Shown here one piece after another: positions 19,519 through 28,234 of a stretch of 64,000 nt of DNA. Positions within the stretch are counted from its first letter, which is position 1; the number at the start of each line of letters is the position of its first letter. The notes beneath the pieces were generated by a model. That model was not told the origin of the DNA. It was given only the letters and a program-made list of their open reading frames with translations, and made no database searches. The stretch comes from CAYWQB01 sp964460785 (lineage in GTDB: Bacteria; Chlamydiota; Chlamydiia; Chlamydiales; CAYWQB01). The stretch spans positions 620,001-684,000 of the forward strand of contig CAYWQB010000001.1 in NCBI GenBank assembly GCA_964460785.1. Reading direction: 5' to 3'. A program made the translations under genes and the position numbers.

Positions 19519-19592
19519 ATTTACATTTTCCTTTAAAGGAATCTCCTTATTGAGCTAGCCTGCACCTAAGCTGGACTCGAGGAGAGGGTTGC

Positions 19593-20324
19593 TTGAAGCC
19601 TGCTACATTTTCTTTTAATTTCGATTACGAAATCTACTGTCAAAGTGAGAGTTTGCTCCTACAATTCATTATTGAGGAGTATATAGAGCTCTACCCTCAT
19701 CTCACCGCTCTTAAGGGAGTGTTAAAGGCATGGAACCTCTGCCTAAAAACAAGAGAGTTTTCTCAACTTAAACATGCAGCTTTCAAGCAAATTCAATATG
19801 ATATCCAACACTTAGCCGGCCCTTTACTGCCTCCTCCCACCCCGCTCCCTTGGAAAAATCGTTTAGGCTCCCTTCAAAAAATAGAGCAATATAGCTACCT
19901 ACTATCTGCACGCACAAAGGGAGAATCCCAAAAAACATATCTCGCCCTTTATGAGGCTGCAAATGAATCTCACACCTCTGCAATTGGAGCAAAAGAGCAA
20001 CTTCTCCACAGTGAGGAGCATGGAGAACAAGATCTAAACTTAATTTTTTATACCAACCTGTTCTCTCTTATTGGCAAGTTTATTCAAAAAGATAACCCTT
20101 TAGAAGAGGCCCTTATTTCTGCTGTGGTCGCAGCTGGCCAGGACGAAAATATCTTTTTGCAACTCTTATACCATCGGTCAAAAGTAAGCAGCAGCCTACA
20201 GCTAAATTTCATCGATAAAATCAATCAAAAGCTGTATCCTGAAGGGGCAGAACAGGCAAAGAGCTTTGCTAGAAGTCGCTATGCATGGCGAGGCTTTTCC
20301 AATATTGCAAAATGTTTGACCTAA
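19593..20324 (+). CDS. Unrecognised protein upstream of priA
   Basis: 243 residues from a TTG start with GGAGAG 6 nt upstream. The sequence is mostly helical, aromatic-rich at the N-terminus (FSFNFDYEIYCQSESLLLQF), with a Pro-rich linker near residues 80-90 (LPPPTPLPWKNR) and no signal peptide, transmembrane segment or catalytic motif that I recognise. The next gene begins within a few bases of its end. Together with that gene and priA it forms a compact plus-strand block, so a cytoplasmic role is likely. Function unknown. Confidence 0.75.
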   Translation: MKPATFSFNFDYEIYCQSESLLLQFIIEEYIELYPHLTALKGVLKAWNLCLKTREFSQLKHAAFKQIQYDIQHLAGPLLPPPTPLPWKNRLGSLQKIEQYSYLLSARTKGESQKTYLALYEAANESHTSAIGAKEQLLHSEEHGEQDLNLIFYTNLFSLIGKFIQKDNPLEEALISAVVAAGQDENIFLQLLYHRSKVSSSLQLNFIDKINQKLYPEGAEQAKSFARSRYAWRGFSNIAKCLT

Positions 20325-20332
20325 GAGAGAGC

Positions 20333-21097
20333 ATGACGACCAGTCAGCAGCTACATGCCATTATTCAAGATTTAACCTATTGGGTTGAAGAGCATTATGC
20401 CACCAAGAAAAAGATTCCTTGTGAGTATGCTCCCTTAAAAGAAATCTATCTCTCCAATCGAAAAACGCCCTCTCTCCCTTCTGCAAAGCTCCCCTCTTTT
20501 CAAACTCAAAAAGCTCCTTCACCGAAACCCCTTTCCCCAGAGCCCTCTCAGAAGGCACCTACTTCCCCTCAACAAAAGCCCGCTGAAACAGCTAAAGAGC
20601 CTTCCCCGCTTCCCTCCTTACAACAACGTTTTGGAGAACTAGCGACAAGCTATCAAAAACTCTTTCCTAAAATAGAGCTCTCCACTCTACCTCCAAGCGA
20701 TAAACAGGCTTATCTAGCGCTAGAAGAGATGCAAAAAGCCCCTCAAACAGCCGTCTATCTTTTTGTTCAAGAGGAGCTCTCCTCTCACCCTTTTTACCAA
20801 TCTCTTTGTAGTGGACTCTGCTTAGCTGGAATTAAAACCCAGCTGCTACCAAACAGCCACTTTGATGCACTCTCTGCTTCTGAAGCCCCCTCTCACTTAC
20901 GAGCCCTTTTCCTTCCCAAGGGACGCCTTGGGGAAACGCTACTAAAGGAATATGAGGGAGAAACCCAACAGCAAGAAATTAAAAAGTGGGGAACTCTTCC
21001 TGTCTACTGCCTGTATCCCCCTGAGTATTATGAACATCACCCGCAAAACAAGCGGAAGCTATGGCGCACACTGCAACCTCTTCTCAACAAGTCGTAA
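20333..21097 (+). CDS. Unrecognised protein with a proline-rich linker, upstream of priA
   Basis: 254 residues from the ATG at 20333, preceded by GAGAGAG; ATGs at 20312 and 20285 in the same frame are possible but overlap the preceding gene and lack a ribosome site. An N-terminal helical part (about 1-45) is joined by a Lys/Pro/Ser-rich linker (about 50-100) to a C-terminal globular part with alternating strands and helices (TAVYLFVQEEL, ALFLPKGRLGETLL, LPVYCLYPPEYYE). The linker composition suggests two flexible domains. Its 3' end overlaps priA by 37 nt, so the two are probably co-translated. Family and function are unknown. Confidence 0.75.
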   Translation: MTTSQQLHAIIQDLTYWVEEHYATKKKIPCEYAPLKEIYLSNRKTPSLPSAKLPSFQTQKAPSPKPLSPEPSQKAPTSPQQKPAETAKEPSPLPSLQQRFGELATSYQKLFPKIELSTLPPSDKQAYLALEEMQKAPQTAVYLFVQEELSSHPFYQSLCSGLCLAGIKTQLLPNSHFDALSASEAPSHLRALFLPKGRLGETLLKEYEGETQQQEIKKWGTLPVYCLYPPEYYEHHPQNKRKLWRTLQPLLNKS

Positions 21098-23289
21098 CAC
21101 CATCAGTTGCCTGCTGTGTGCTAGACTGCTCCATTCCAAAGGTGCTTGACTATCGCATCCCTCTTGAGTTTAGAAAGACTCTCCGCACAGGTATGCGTGT
21201 ACGTATTCCTTTACGAGGGCGCTCTGTTTTTGGTTTTGTCATTCGCCTGCAAACGCAGTCATCTTTTCCAAAGCTATCGGCAATAGAAGAGGTGGTCTCC
21301 GGAGAGGAAATCTTAAGTTCAGACATCATTCAGTTAGCAGAGTGGATCCAAAAGTACTATCTCTGTAGCTATAGCCAAGCGATCCGCCTGATGATCCCTG
21401 CTCCTATCCGCAAGGGTATGGCTGAGGCCAAAGAGCGCTTTGTTGGACTCTCTCTTCCCCTTCCAACCTCTCTTTCTCCTCATGCCGTACGCCAACAACA
21501 AGTGATAGACTTCTTACAAGCACGCCCTTCTGCTACTCCTATCCGCGAGGTAATAGAAGCTACAGGTTGCTCCATGGCCACTGTTGGCAGCCTTATTAAG
21601 AAGGGCTTTCTTTTCATGCAAGAAGGCTCAAAACACCGAAGCTCTCTTCCTGATGCAGAATTTATTCCTGCAAAAAAGAAAGAGGCTAATGAGCAACAAA
21701 AGCAAGCCATCACCTCTATTGTCTCAAGCTTAGACCAAAAAGTTTTTGCCCCTCATTTACTCTTTGGCGTAACAGGAAGTGGGAAAACCGAGGTCTACTT
21801 GCAAGCCATTGAAGCAGCTCTTGCTCAAGGCTTGCAAGCTCTCGTTTTAATCCCTGAAATAGCGCTGACTGAGCAAACGATTGATCGCTTTCGTCGACGC
21901 TTTGCGAATAAAAGCATTGCTGTCTTACACCATAAGCTTGCCTCTGGCCAGAAAAGAGATGAGTGGTTTCGCATGTTAAAGGGCGAAGTGGATATTGCCA
22001 TTGGGGCACGCTCTGCTATCTTTGCTCCCCTGCCCAAGCTCGGAATCCTTATTGTTGATGAAGAGCACGAACCAAGTTATAAAAGTGAATCGCAACCTTG
22101 CTATCATGCAAGAGATGTAGCCCTCGTGCGGGGAAAGATGCTCAATATTCCTGTCATTTTGGGCTCTGCCACCCCAAGCCTAGAAAGTTATCAAAATGCC
22201 AAAAAAGGCAAATACCACCTCCACCACCTTACTAAAAGGGCTCTTGACCAGTCTCTTCCCAAAGTCACGCTTGTCGATATGCGCAAGGAATGGGAAAAGC
22301 GTCGATTCATTTTTTCAGATCAGCTTTTAAATGCTCTGAAAGTGCGCCTAGAAAAAGGGGAGCAATCTATTCTATTTTTAAACAGGCGAGGCTTCCACAC
22401 CTCTCAAATCTGCCAAGACTGCGGAACGATTTTTGAGTGCCCTCACTGTGCAACTTCTTTAACTTATCATAAACAGCAGGGCGAGCTTACCTGCCACCTC
22501 TGCCACTACCACTGCCCCCCTCACCGCTCTTGTCCTAGCTGTAAAGGAAGAACTCTCCAGTATAAAGGCTGTGGCACAGAAAAAATCGAGGAGCAACTTA
22601 AGCGTATTCTTCCTGATGCCCAAACATTAAGGCTCGATGCCGATACAACAGCAAAAAAAGGCTCCTTAGAGAGTAAACTTTTGCAATTCCGTACCCATAA
22701 AGCTGATATTCTCATTGGCACCCAAATGGTAGCGAAGGGGCTCGATTTCCCCTTTGTCACCCTTGTAGGGATTCTCCAAGCTGATAACGCCCTGATGATT
22801 CCAGACTTCCGTGCTTCTGAGCGCTCCTTTCAACTCCTAACTCAAGTAGCTGGGCGGTCTGGAAGAGCAAAGCTTCCTGGAGAAGTGATCTTGCAAACCC
22901 TACTGCCCGACCAACCGACCATTCAATTTGCCAAAGAACAAGATTATGAAGGGTTCTTTCAAGAAGAATCAAAAACTAGAGAGATCTTTCAATACCCTCC
23001 CTTCAACCGGATGGCAAAAATTTTATTTTCAGGAAAAAACCTTTCCGCAGTAAGAAACCTAGCCCAAGCCGTTTACCAAGATCTCAAGCAACAGCTACCT
23101 GAAGGGCACCGCCTGCATCCTCCTCATCCATCTGGTTACCAGAAAATTAAAGAAACATTTCGATACCAAATTCTTCTACGAGCGCCAAGCTTGAATCCAT
23201 CTAGGTCCTACCTCCACTCTCTGCTAGCAAAGCAAAAACAAGGAATTCGCATTACAATTGATATCGATCCTCTATCTACTTTCTTTTAG
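21061..23289 (+). CDS. priA: Primosomal replication restart helicase PriA
   Basis: 742 residues; PriA recognises stalled forks and reloads the replicative helicase. The N-terminal DNA-binding part includes CCVLDCSIPKVLDYRIP at about 18-34. The superfamily 2 helicase core has GVTGSGKTEVY (236-246, Walker A), LIVDEEHEPSYK with DEEH at 333-336, and GSATPSLESY. The paired zinc-binding cysteine cluster (CQDC..FECPHC, CHLC, CPSC) is complete between about 450 and 510. The ATG at 21061 has GGAAG 4 nt upstream and lies within the previous gene. Length matches the family. Confidence 0.96.
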   Translation: MAHTATSSQQVVTPSVACCVLDCSIPKVLDYRIPLEFRKTLRTGMRVRIPLRGRSVFGFVIRLQTQSSFPKLSAIEEVVSGEEILSSDIIQLAEWIQKYYLCSYSQAIRLMIPAPIRKGMAEAKERFVGLSLPLPTSLSPHAVRQQQVIDFLQARPSATPIREVIEATGCSMATVGSLIKKGFLFMQEGSKHRSSLPDAEFIPAKKKEANEQQKQAITSIVSSLDQKVFAPHLLFGVTGSGKTEVYLQAIEAALAQGLQALVLIPEIALTEQTIDRFRRRFANKSIAVLHHKLASGQKRDEWFRMLKGEVDIAIGARSAIFAPLPKLGILIVDEEHEPSYKSESQPCYHARDVALVRGKMLNIPVILGSATPSLESYQNAKKGKYHLHHLTKRALDQSLPKVTLVDMRKEWEKRRFIFSDQLLNALKVRLEKGEQSILFLNRRGFHTSQICQDCGTIFECPHCATSLTYHKQQGELTCHLCHYHCPPHRSCPSCKGRTLQYKGCGTEKIEEQLKRILPDAQTLRLDADTTAKKGSLESKLLQFRTHKADILIGTQMVAKGLDFPFVTLVGILQADNALMIPDFRASERSFQLLTQVAGRSGRAKLPGEVILQTLLPDQPTIQFAKEQDYEGFFQEESKTREIFQYPPFNRMAKILFSGKNLSAVRNLAQAVYQDLKQQLPEGHRLHPPHPSGYQKIKETFRYQILLRAPSLNPSRSYLHSLLAKQKQGIRITIDIDPLSTFF

Positions 23290-23358
23290 AATCTTCTTTA
23301 GTTGAAAGACCTATCAACTTATGATGAGCTCCAGGTTATGCGGTAAAATGGAAGCAGA

Positions 23359-24420
23359 ATGAAATATCCAGCTATACTCGGGTTACTCGTTCTTTGCCTT
23401 TCCCTTTTTGTCTCAGGATGCGGGGTAAGTGTCGACAAAGAGCAAAGACAAAACCAAATCATCCTCGATGAGGCGGATTTATATCTTGAGTTTGGTCAAC
23501 GCAACGAAGCTTTAGCTCGCGCCCATCAAGCCATTCGCAACTTAAACCTGTTGCTTGCTGAATCCCCTTCCGAATCTTCCTACTTACTACTGCATGCTCG
23601 TGCTCTACTCACAGCATTTTTAGCTAAGAATGCTCCTATTATCCAAAAATCACCTTTACAGCCAAAGAGCTTGATCCATATGCCCAAAAAAGCGGACTAC
23701 ATTGACTACGATCGGTATGTAGGTGTCGCGCTTCTTAATTTAAGAAAGGCCGAAGATATAGGAGCTCCTTTAGAAAGCGAACAAAAAGCTGCCCTTCATG
23801 CCATGCTTGCTAGTATTTATCGCTTACAGATGAAGACCATGTCCGAGGCGAACATACAATATAAAATGGCAATCCAGGCATACAAAAACTACCTGTACTC
23901 CCTTGAAATTGATCAAAAGCCATTAGGAAAGAAATCCTTTGCCATACAACAAGTCACCAATCAAATCCGCCACCTCATCCTTGCTCGCTCAGAAGTAAAG
24001 ATCGCTCAACATAAATGGCAAATGGCTCTCGACTTATTGCAAGCGATGATGGGAGGCGATGACTTAGCTTACTTTGATGTAAAGTTTCAGCAACTTGAAG
24101 AAAAAATTGCTGAGTTACAGGAGCTCGCTAATAGGGAACACCCTAGAACTCCAGACCGAGCGAATGCAATTGCCAAGCTTGTTGCCGAAAAGAGAGAGTT
24201 TGATTCCAAAGCTAAAGAACTTGCATCCGCCTCTAGCTACAAAGTTAACCTCTTACAAACAGAGATTGAACTTGCAGCACTTAAGAACAATCTCATGTAC
24301 CGCATCATTTGCTACTACTGGCTCAATGATATGAGCCGGTATGAGCAGGCTCGGGTTTACTTGCGTAAGTATTATCCTAGTCTAGATGCTCAACTTTCAA
24401 CTCTTCTCAAACAGTCATGA
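23359..24420 (+). CDS. Outer-surface or periplasmic lipoprotein with helical repeats
   Basis: 353 residues. MKYPAILGLLVLCLSLFVSGC is a lipoprotein signal peptide with lipidation at Cys21 (FVSGC). The rest is helical with TPR-like pieces (EADLYLEFGQRNEALARAHQ at about 40-59; LASIYRLQMKTMSEANIQY) and a coiled coil near 240-300. GGAAG lies 5 nt before the ATG. It overlaps a 36-residue membrane peptide gene by an ATGA junction. TPR lipoproteins commonly scaffold envelope complexes such as outer membrane assembly; which complex is unknown. Confidence 0.8.
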   Translation: MKYPAILGLLVLCLSLFVSGCGVSVDKEQRQNQIILDEADLYLEFGQRNEALARAHQAIRNLNLLLAESPSESSYLLLHARALLTAFLAKNAPIIQKSPLQPKSLIHMPKKADYIDYDRYVGVALLNLRKAEDIGAPLESEQKAALHAMLASIYRLQMKTMSEANIQYKMAIQAYKNYLYSLEIDQKPLGKKSFAIQQVTNQIRHLILARSEVKIAQHKWQMALDLLQAMMGGDDLAYFDVKFQQLEEKIAELQELANREHPRTPDRANAIAKLVAEKREFDSKAKELASASSYKVNLLQTEIELAALKNNLMYRIICYYWLNDMSRYEQARVYLRKYYPSLDAQLSTLLKQS

Positions 24421-24527
24421 TTCTTCCTAAGCCCCCATTCAGCTCTGCAGAAAAAACTTTTTTAGCTACAGCCTCGATCTTTTTTCTTTTGATCATCTCT
24501 TCTATTTTGATTGCCTTTCTACGCTAA
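24417..24527 (+). CDS. 36-residue single-pass membrane peptide
   Basis: The ATG overlaps the stop of the lipoprotein gene (ATGA). The translation begins MILPKPPFSSAEKTFL, then a hydrophobic segment (TASIFFLLIISSILIAFL, about 17-34) ending in arginine. Composition and the coupled start support a real peptide. It ends 7 nt before the -35 box of the lysS promoter. Function unknown. Confidence 0.55.
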   Translation: MILPKPPFSSAEKTFLATASIFFLLIISSILIAFLR

Positions 24528-24533
24528 CCCCTC

Positions 24534-24563
24534 TGGACATTAGAGTGGTAAAACAGATATAAT
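24534..24563 (+). promoter_or_regulatory. Sigma-70-type promoter for lysS
   Basis: TGGACA (24534-24539) and a perfect TATAAT (24558-24563) with an 18-nt spacer, 38 nt before the lysS start. GGAGAG (24588-24593) is the ribosome site. No T-box-like leader fits in this short interval. Confidence 0.65.
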
Positions 24564-24600
24564 TGTTTGCCATTTTGCTTGAATTTTGGAGAGAAAATAG

Positions 24601-26202
24601 ATGAGCCACCCCACCTACGTAGACCTAGAAGAATACCAGCTGCGTGCTGGCAAGCTAGATGAATTACGCAAGACGGGGATTGAACCCTATCCGCATACAT
24701 TTCCTCAAGGTGATGCCGCAGAGAAGCTAGCTGAGCAGTTTGCTGACCAAGAAGTTGGGTCTAGTGAAGACGCTGAACAAGCAAAAACACCCGCAGCCTG
24801 TATCTCTGGTCGCTTAGTTCTCTTTCGAGCCATGGGCAAAAATGCCTTTGGTCATCTACAAGATGCAACTGGACGCCTTCAAGTGATGTTCAACAAGCAG
24901 AACACAGAAGTCGTTGGCTATGAGCAACAAGAAGGTGGCTCTGCGCCCATTAAGATTGTGGAGAAAAAATTTGACCTAGGGGACATTCTTGGTGTTGAAG
25001 GGCACCTTTTCCGGACTCAAAAAGGAGAACTCACTCTTTATGTCAAAAAGGTAACTCTTCTTTGCAAAACCCTTCTTCCTCTTCCTGACAAACATAGTGG
25101 GCTTAGCGACAAGGGGGTACGCTATAGAAAGCGCTGGCTCGATCTCATTAGCTCTCCCCAAGTAAAAGAAACATTTTATAAGCGTAGCCACATTATCCGC
25201 TTCTTGCGTGAATTTCTTCACCAAAAAGGGTTTATGGAAGTGGAAACTCCTGTATTGCAAAGCAATTATGGAGGTGCAGAAGCTCGCCCTTTCATTACCC
25301 AACTCAATGCGTTAGATGAGCAAGAGATGTTTTTACGCATCTCTTTAGAAATCTCCCTGAAGAAGCTATTGATTGGTGGTTTTGATCGCGTCTTTGAAAT
25401 TGGCAAGATCTTCCGCAATGAGGGGATTGATCGCACGCATAATCCTGAGTTCACCATGTTGGAAGCTTATGCAGCAAACTGGGACTACAATGACTTGATG
25501 CACCTCCTAGAAAGCTTTTGTGAACAGCTTGCCCTCAACCTTTATGGCACAACCAAATTAACATTTGGCGAGCAGGTGATCGATGTCAAAGCCCCTTGGA
25601 AGCGCATGACTATGCTTGAGAGCATCCAAGAGTATGCAGGCATTGAGGCGGAAAAGCTTTCAGAGAGTGAGTTGCGAGAGATTCTTTCTGGCATTGAAGG
25701 TGTCGATACGAAAATTGTTCAATCCGCGCCTTGGGGACGCTTAATTCAAATGCTATTTGAAGAAAAAGTAGAGTCCCACCTTATCCAACCGCACCATATT
25801 ACGGACCACCCAATTGAAACCACCCCTCTGTGCAAACCCCATAGAGAAGAAGCTAGCCGCCAAAGAGGGCTTGTAGAGCGCTTTGAGAGCTTTATTTTTG
25901 GAGCAGAAATCTGCAATGCTTACTCTGAACTCAATGACCCGCTGTTACAGCGCGAGCTACTTGAAAAGCAACTGGCAGAGAAAATAAAAACGGGGGAAGA
26001 TGCAGAAGCTCACCCTATTGATGAAGAGTTTTTGGAAGCTATCTGCCAAGGGATGCCTCCAACAGGAGGGATTGGGATTGGAATCGATCGTCTCGTGATG
26101 TTATTCACCAACAGCGCATCCATTCGCGATGTACTGTTTTTCCCTCTGATGCGCCGTTTAGAGGCTAAAGATCACGCAGCTCAAGGGAGTTCTGAAAGCT
26201 AA
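24601..26202 (+). CDS. lysS: Lysyl-tRNA synthetase, class II
   Basis: 533 residues. An OB-fold anticodon-binding domain lies at about 70-160 and the class II catalytic core follows: motif 2 region FRNEGIDRTHNPEF.MLE at about 278-296 and motif 3 GIGIGIDRLVML near residue 480. It charges tRNA-Lys. It is about 30 residues longer than the bacterial average owing to an acidic insertion near residues 45-65 (VGSSEDAEQAKTPA) and a C-terminal tail. It has its own promoter. Its 3' end overlaps the convergent ferredoxin gene by 38 nt. Confidence 0.96.
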   Translation: MSHPTYVDLEEYQLRAGKLDELRKTGIEPYPHTFPQGDAAEKLAEQFADQEVGSSEDAEQAKTPAACISGRLVLFRAMGKNAFGHLQDATGRLQVMFNKQNTEVVGYEQQEGGSAPIKIVEKKFDLGDILGVEGHLFRTQKGELTLYVKKVTLLCKTLLPLPDKHSGLSDKGVRYRKRWLDLISSPQVKETFYKRSHIIRFLREFLHQKGFMEVETPVLQSNYGGAEARPFITQLNALDEQEMFLRISLEISLKKLLIGGFDRVFEIGKIFRNEGIDRTHNPEFTMLEAYAANWDYNDLMHLLESFCEQLALNLYGTTKLTFGEQVIDVKAPWKRMTMLESIQEYAGIEAEKLSESELREILSGIEGVDTKIVQSAPWGRLIQMLFEEKVESHLIQPHHITDHPIETTPLCKPHREEASRQRGLVERFESFIFGAEICNAYSELNDPLLQRELLEKQLAEKIKTGEDAEAHPIDEEFLEAICQGMPPTGGIGIGIDRLVMLFTNSASIRDVLFFPLMRRLEAKDHAAQGSSES

Positions 26203-26482
26203 GGGCATCTGTGGGGCATGATGCCACGCATGGATACCCTTCACAGGAAAGGCAAGGGGCCTCTTCGGGGAAAATTACGGGGAGCCTTGCCTCCATATCT
26301 TCTATCATAATGACATTGTGTGGACAGGCTGCCATACATTGATCACAGCCTGAACACTCGGCAGTAAAAGAGGGCTCATCCATCGCTCCGGGAGGGCGCT
26401 GACGTTTCTTTGCCTCTAAAACCTGGATCCCTTGGGCAGCCAACCAAAAAGGCAGCTTTTTTAAAAATGCTGCTCGATCCAA
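26165..26482 (-). CDS. Small 2[4Fe-4S] ferredoxin-type protein
   Basis: 105 residues with two clusters of cysteines: CSGCDQCMAACP (C43, C46, C49, C53) and CLSCEGYPCVASCP (C77, C80, C85, C89). The second has a four-residue spacing between its second and third cysteines, as in NapF/NapG-like ferredoxins. It could carry electrons between two [4Fe-4S] clusters. It starts at TTG with GGGAG 7 nt upstream, directly after the winged-helix gene, so the two are co-transcribed. No oxidoreductase partner is encoded next to it. Its 3' end runs into lysS. Confidence 0.8.
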   Translation of the reverse strand: MDRAAFLKKLPFWLAAQGIQVLEAKKRQRPPGAMDEPSFTAECSGCDQCMAACPHNVIMIEDMEARLPVIFPEEAPCLSCEGYPCVASCPTDALSFQNSLELRDL

Positions 26483-26484
26483 GG

Positions 26485-26721
26485 CTATTCTCCCAATTCC
26501 TCTACAAGTCTCTCTCCCCGATCTGTCATCTGGTAGCTTCCATCGCGATGCTTTCTCAAGAAGTTTGCTTGGGTTAACTCTTTAAGCATGGTTGCTGTAC
26601 GACGTGTGGTAGTACCGGCTAGTTTTGCGATTTCTTCCTCATGCCAAAGTTTTTCTTTTCCCCCTTGCTCTTGCATACGCAGCAGACAGGTTTCATCTTT
26701 CGTTAGAGATTTTTTTCCCAT
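26485..26721 (-). CDS. Small winged-helix DNA-binding-like protein
   Basis: 78 residues, basic and helical, with the profile of an iron-dependent or MarR-type winged helix: EEEIAKLAGTTTRRTATMLKELTQANFLRK followed by a wing-like DGSYQMTDRGERLVEEL. That reads as a helix-turn-helix (about 27-48) and a beta wing (about 57-68). No sensor domain or cysteines suitable for a cluster are present. It starts 4 nt after the cysS stop and is followed by the ferredoxin gene. It may regulate or partner the ferredoxin, which is an inference from position only. Confidence 0.7.
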   Translation of the reverse strand: MGKKSLTKDETCLLRMQEQGGKEKLWHEEEIAKLAGTTTRRTATMLKELTQANFLRKHRDGSYQMTDRGERLVEELGE

Positions 26722-26724
26722 TTT

Positions 26725-28158
26725 TTAGCTTCCTACTTTGGGTTTGAGCCGAGCCCCTTCTGGAGAGTCTTCAATAAAATACCCTGCCTCATCGATAGCA
26801 TCTCTCAAGCGATCTGCCTCTGCCCAATTTTTTTCTTTCCGTGCTTTTTGCCGCTCTTCCAACATCTTCGTTAAGTGTGCAGGAATCGCCTCTTCCTGCG
26901 TCATAAGCAGAGCAAAAATCGCATCCCACTCTTGCAAGCATGTGATCAAATTATGCGCTCCAGCATCTGATAAGACCTTCTCATCAGCAAGGGTATGGCC
27001 ACTTCGGATCAGGTCAAAAAGCTGCGCAAACCCTGCGGAAATATTCAGGTCATCTGCTAATGCTTTGATCAATCCCTCTTGGCACTTTGTGATGATTTGT
27101 TTTGCATCTTCCTGTGCAGCTTCTTCTGCTTGATAGTGCTGCATACGATAGAGAAAGTCATCCACTCTACAAAGAGCTGCACGAGCTCCTTTTAGCCCCT
27201 CTTCAGTAAAGTTGAGCTGGGTGCGGTAGTGCCCTTGTAAAAGGAGGTAGCGTACCTCTCGGGCTGTATACCCCTTCGCCAGAAGGTCTCGCAAAGTGAA
27301 AAAGTTCCCTGCACTTTTAGACATCTTTTGGTTATTCACCAATAGATGCTCACTATGCATCCAATAGCGAACAAAAGGAGATTTTTGGCAACACTCGGAC
27401 TGAGCAATTTCATTTTCATGGTGGGGAAAGATATTATCTACCCCCCCGCAGTGTAGATCGATAGGGTTCCCCAATAAAGAAAGAGCCATTGCAGAACATT
27501 CAATGTGCCAGCCTGGGCGCCCACGCCCAAACGAGCTCTCCCAAAAAATATCTCCATCTCTTTCTGGATCATATCCTTTCCAGAGGACAAAGTCTGAAGC
27601 AGCTTCTTTGTCGTACTCATCACTATTCATGCGCCCAGAGCGCCCCTCTTCTAGCTGCTGCACTTGAAGACCAGAAAGCCTGCCGTACTCAGGAAATGAT
27701 CGGATAGAAAAGTATACACTCCCATCCTCTCCTTTATAAGCGACTTGATCTTTGAGAAGTTGCTCGATCATCTCGATCATTTGTGGGATAAATTCTGTTG
27801 CACGGGGGTAAGCCCTTGCGGGCAAAATAGCAAGAGACTCCAAATCCTCAAAAAAAGATTTTGTATACTGTTCTGTGTACTCTTGAAGAGTTTTATGCTC
27901 TGCACAAGCGCCTTTAATGGTCTTGTCATCAACATCTGTGATATTCATCACATGGTCAACTTTGTAGCCAAAAAACAGCAGAGTTCGCTTCAAAAGGTCT
28001 TCGAATACATACGTACGCAGGTTCCCTATATGGGCGAAGTTATAAACTGTGGGCCCACAAGTATAAAGGGAGACCTTCTCCTTCTTTTGAGGAGCAAAGA
28101 GCTGCTTAGCTTTCGCGATCGTATTATAAACAGTAAGAGGAAGAGGATTCGACTGCAT
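26725..28158 (-). CDS. cysS: Cysteinyl-tRNA synthetase
   Basis: 477 residues, the usual length. Class I signatures: HIGH-type motif in CGPTVYNFAHIGN (34-46) and KMSKS (278-282). The catalytic zinc ligands are present (C34, C221 in HIECSAM, and the HHENE region at about 246-250). It attaches cysteine to tRNA-Cys, and a tRNA-Cys gene is also in this window. It starts at an ATG with AGGA upstream and has its own promoter candidate in the short gap after aas. Confidence 0.96.
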   Translation of the reverse strand: MQSNPLPLTVYNTIAKAKQLFAPQKKEKVSLYTCGPTVYNFAHIGNLRTYVFEDLLKRTLLFFGYKVDHVMNITDVDDKTIKGACAEHKTLQEYTEQYTKSFFEDLESLAILPARAYPRATEFIPQMIEMIEQLLKDQVAYKGEDGSVYFSIRSFPEYGRLSGLQVQQLEEGRSGRMNSDEYDKEAASDFVLWKGYDPERDGDIFWESSFGRGRPGWHIECSAMALSLLGNPIDLHCGGVDNIFPHHENEIAQSECCQKSPFVRYWMHSEHLLVNNQKMSKSAGNFFTLRDLLAKGYTAREVRYLLLQGHYRTQLNFTEEGLKGARAALCRVDDFLYRMQHYQAEEAAQEDAKQIITKCQEGLIKALADDLNISAGFAQLFDLIRSGHTLADEKVLSDAGAHNLITCLQEWDAIFALLMTQEEAIPAHLTKMLEERQKARKEKNWAEADRLRDAIDEAGYFIEDSPEGARLKPKVGS

Positions 28159-28197
28159 GTGAGCTTATTTCCTTTCAATGAGCACATAGAGGCAAAA

Positions 28198-28226
28198 ATT
28201 CTACCAAAAAAAGCTCTATACCGCAA
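28198..28226 (-). promoter_or_regulatory. Candidate promoter for cysS
   Basis: On the minus strand TTGCGG (28221-28226) and TAGAAT (28198-28203) are 17 nt apart and lie about 40 nt before the cysS start, in the 76-nt gap after aas. Confidence 0.5.
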
Positions 28227-28234
28227 TCAGCTGC

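Noticed and set aside
24528..24600. T-box or riboswitch leader before lysS
   Set aside because: The gap is only 73 nt and is filled by the promoter and ribosome site.
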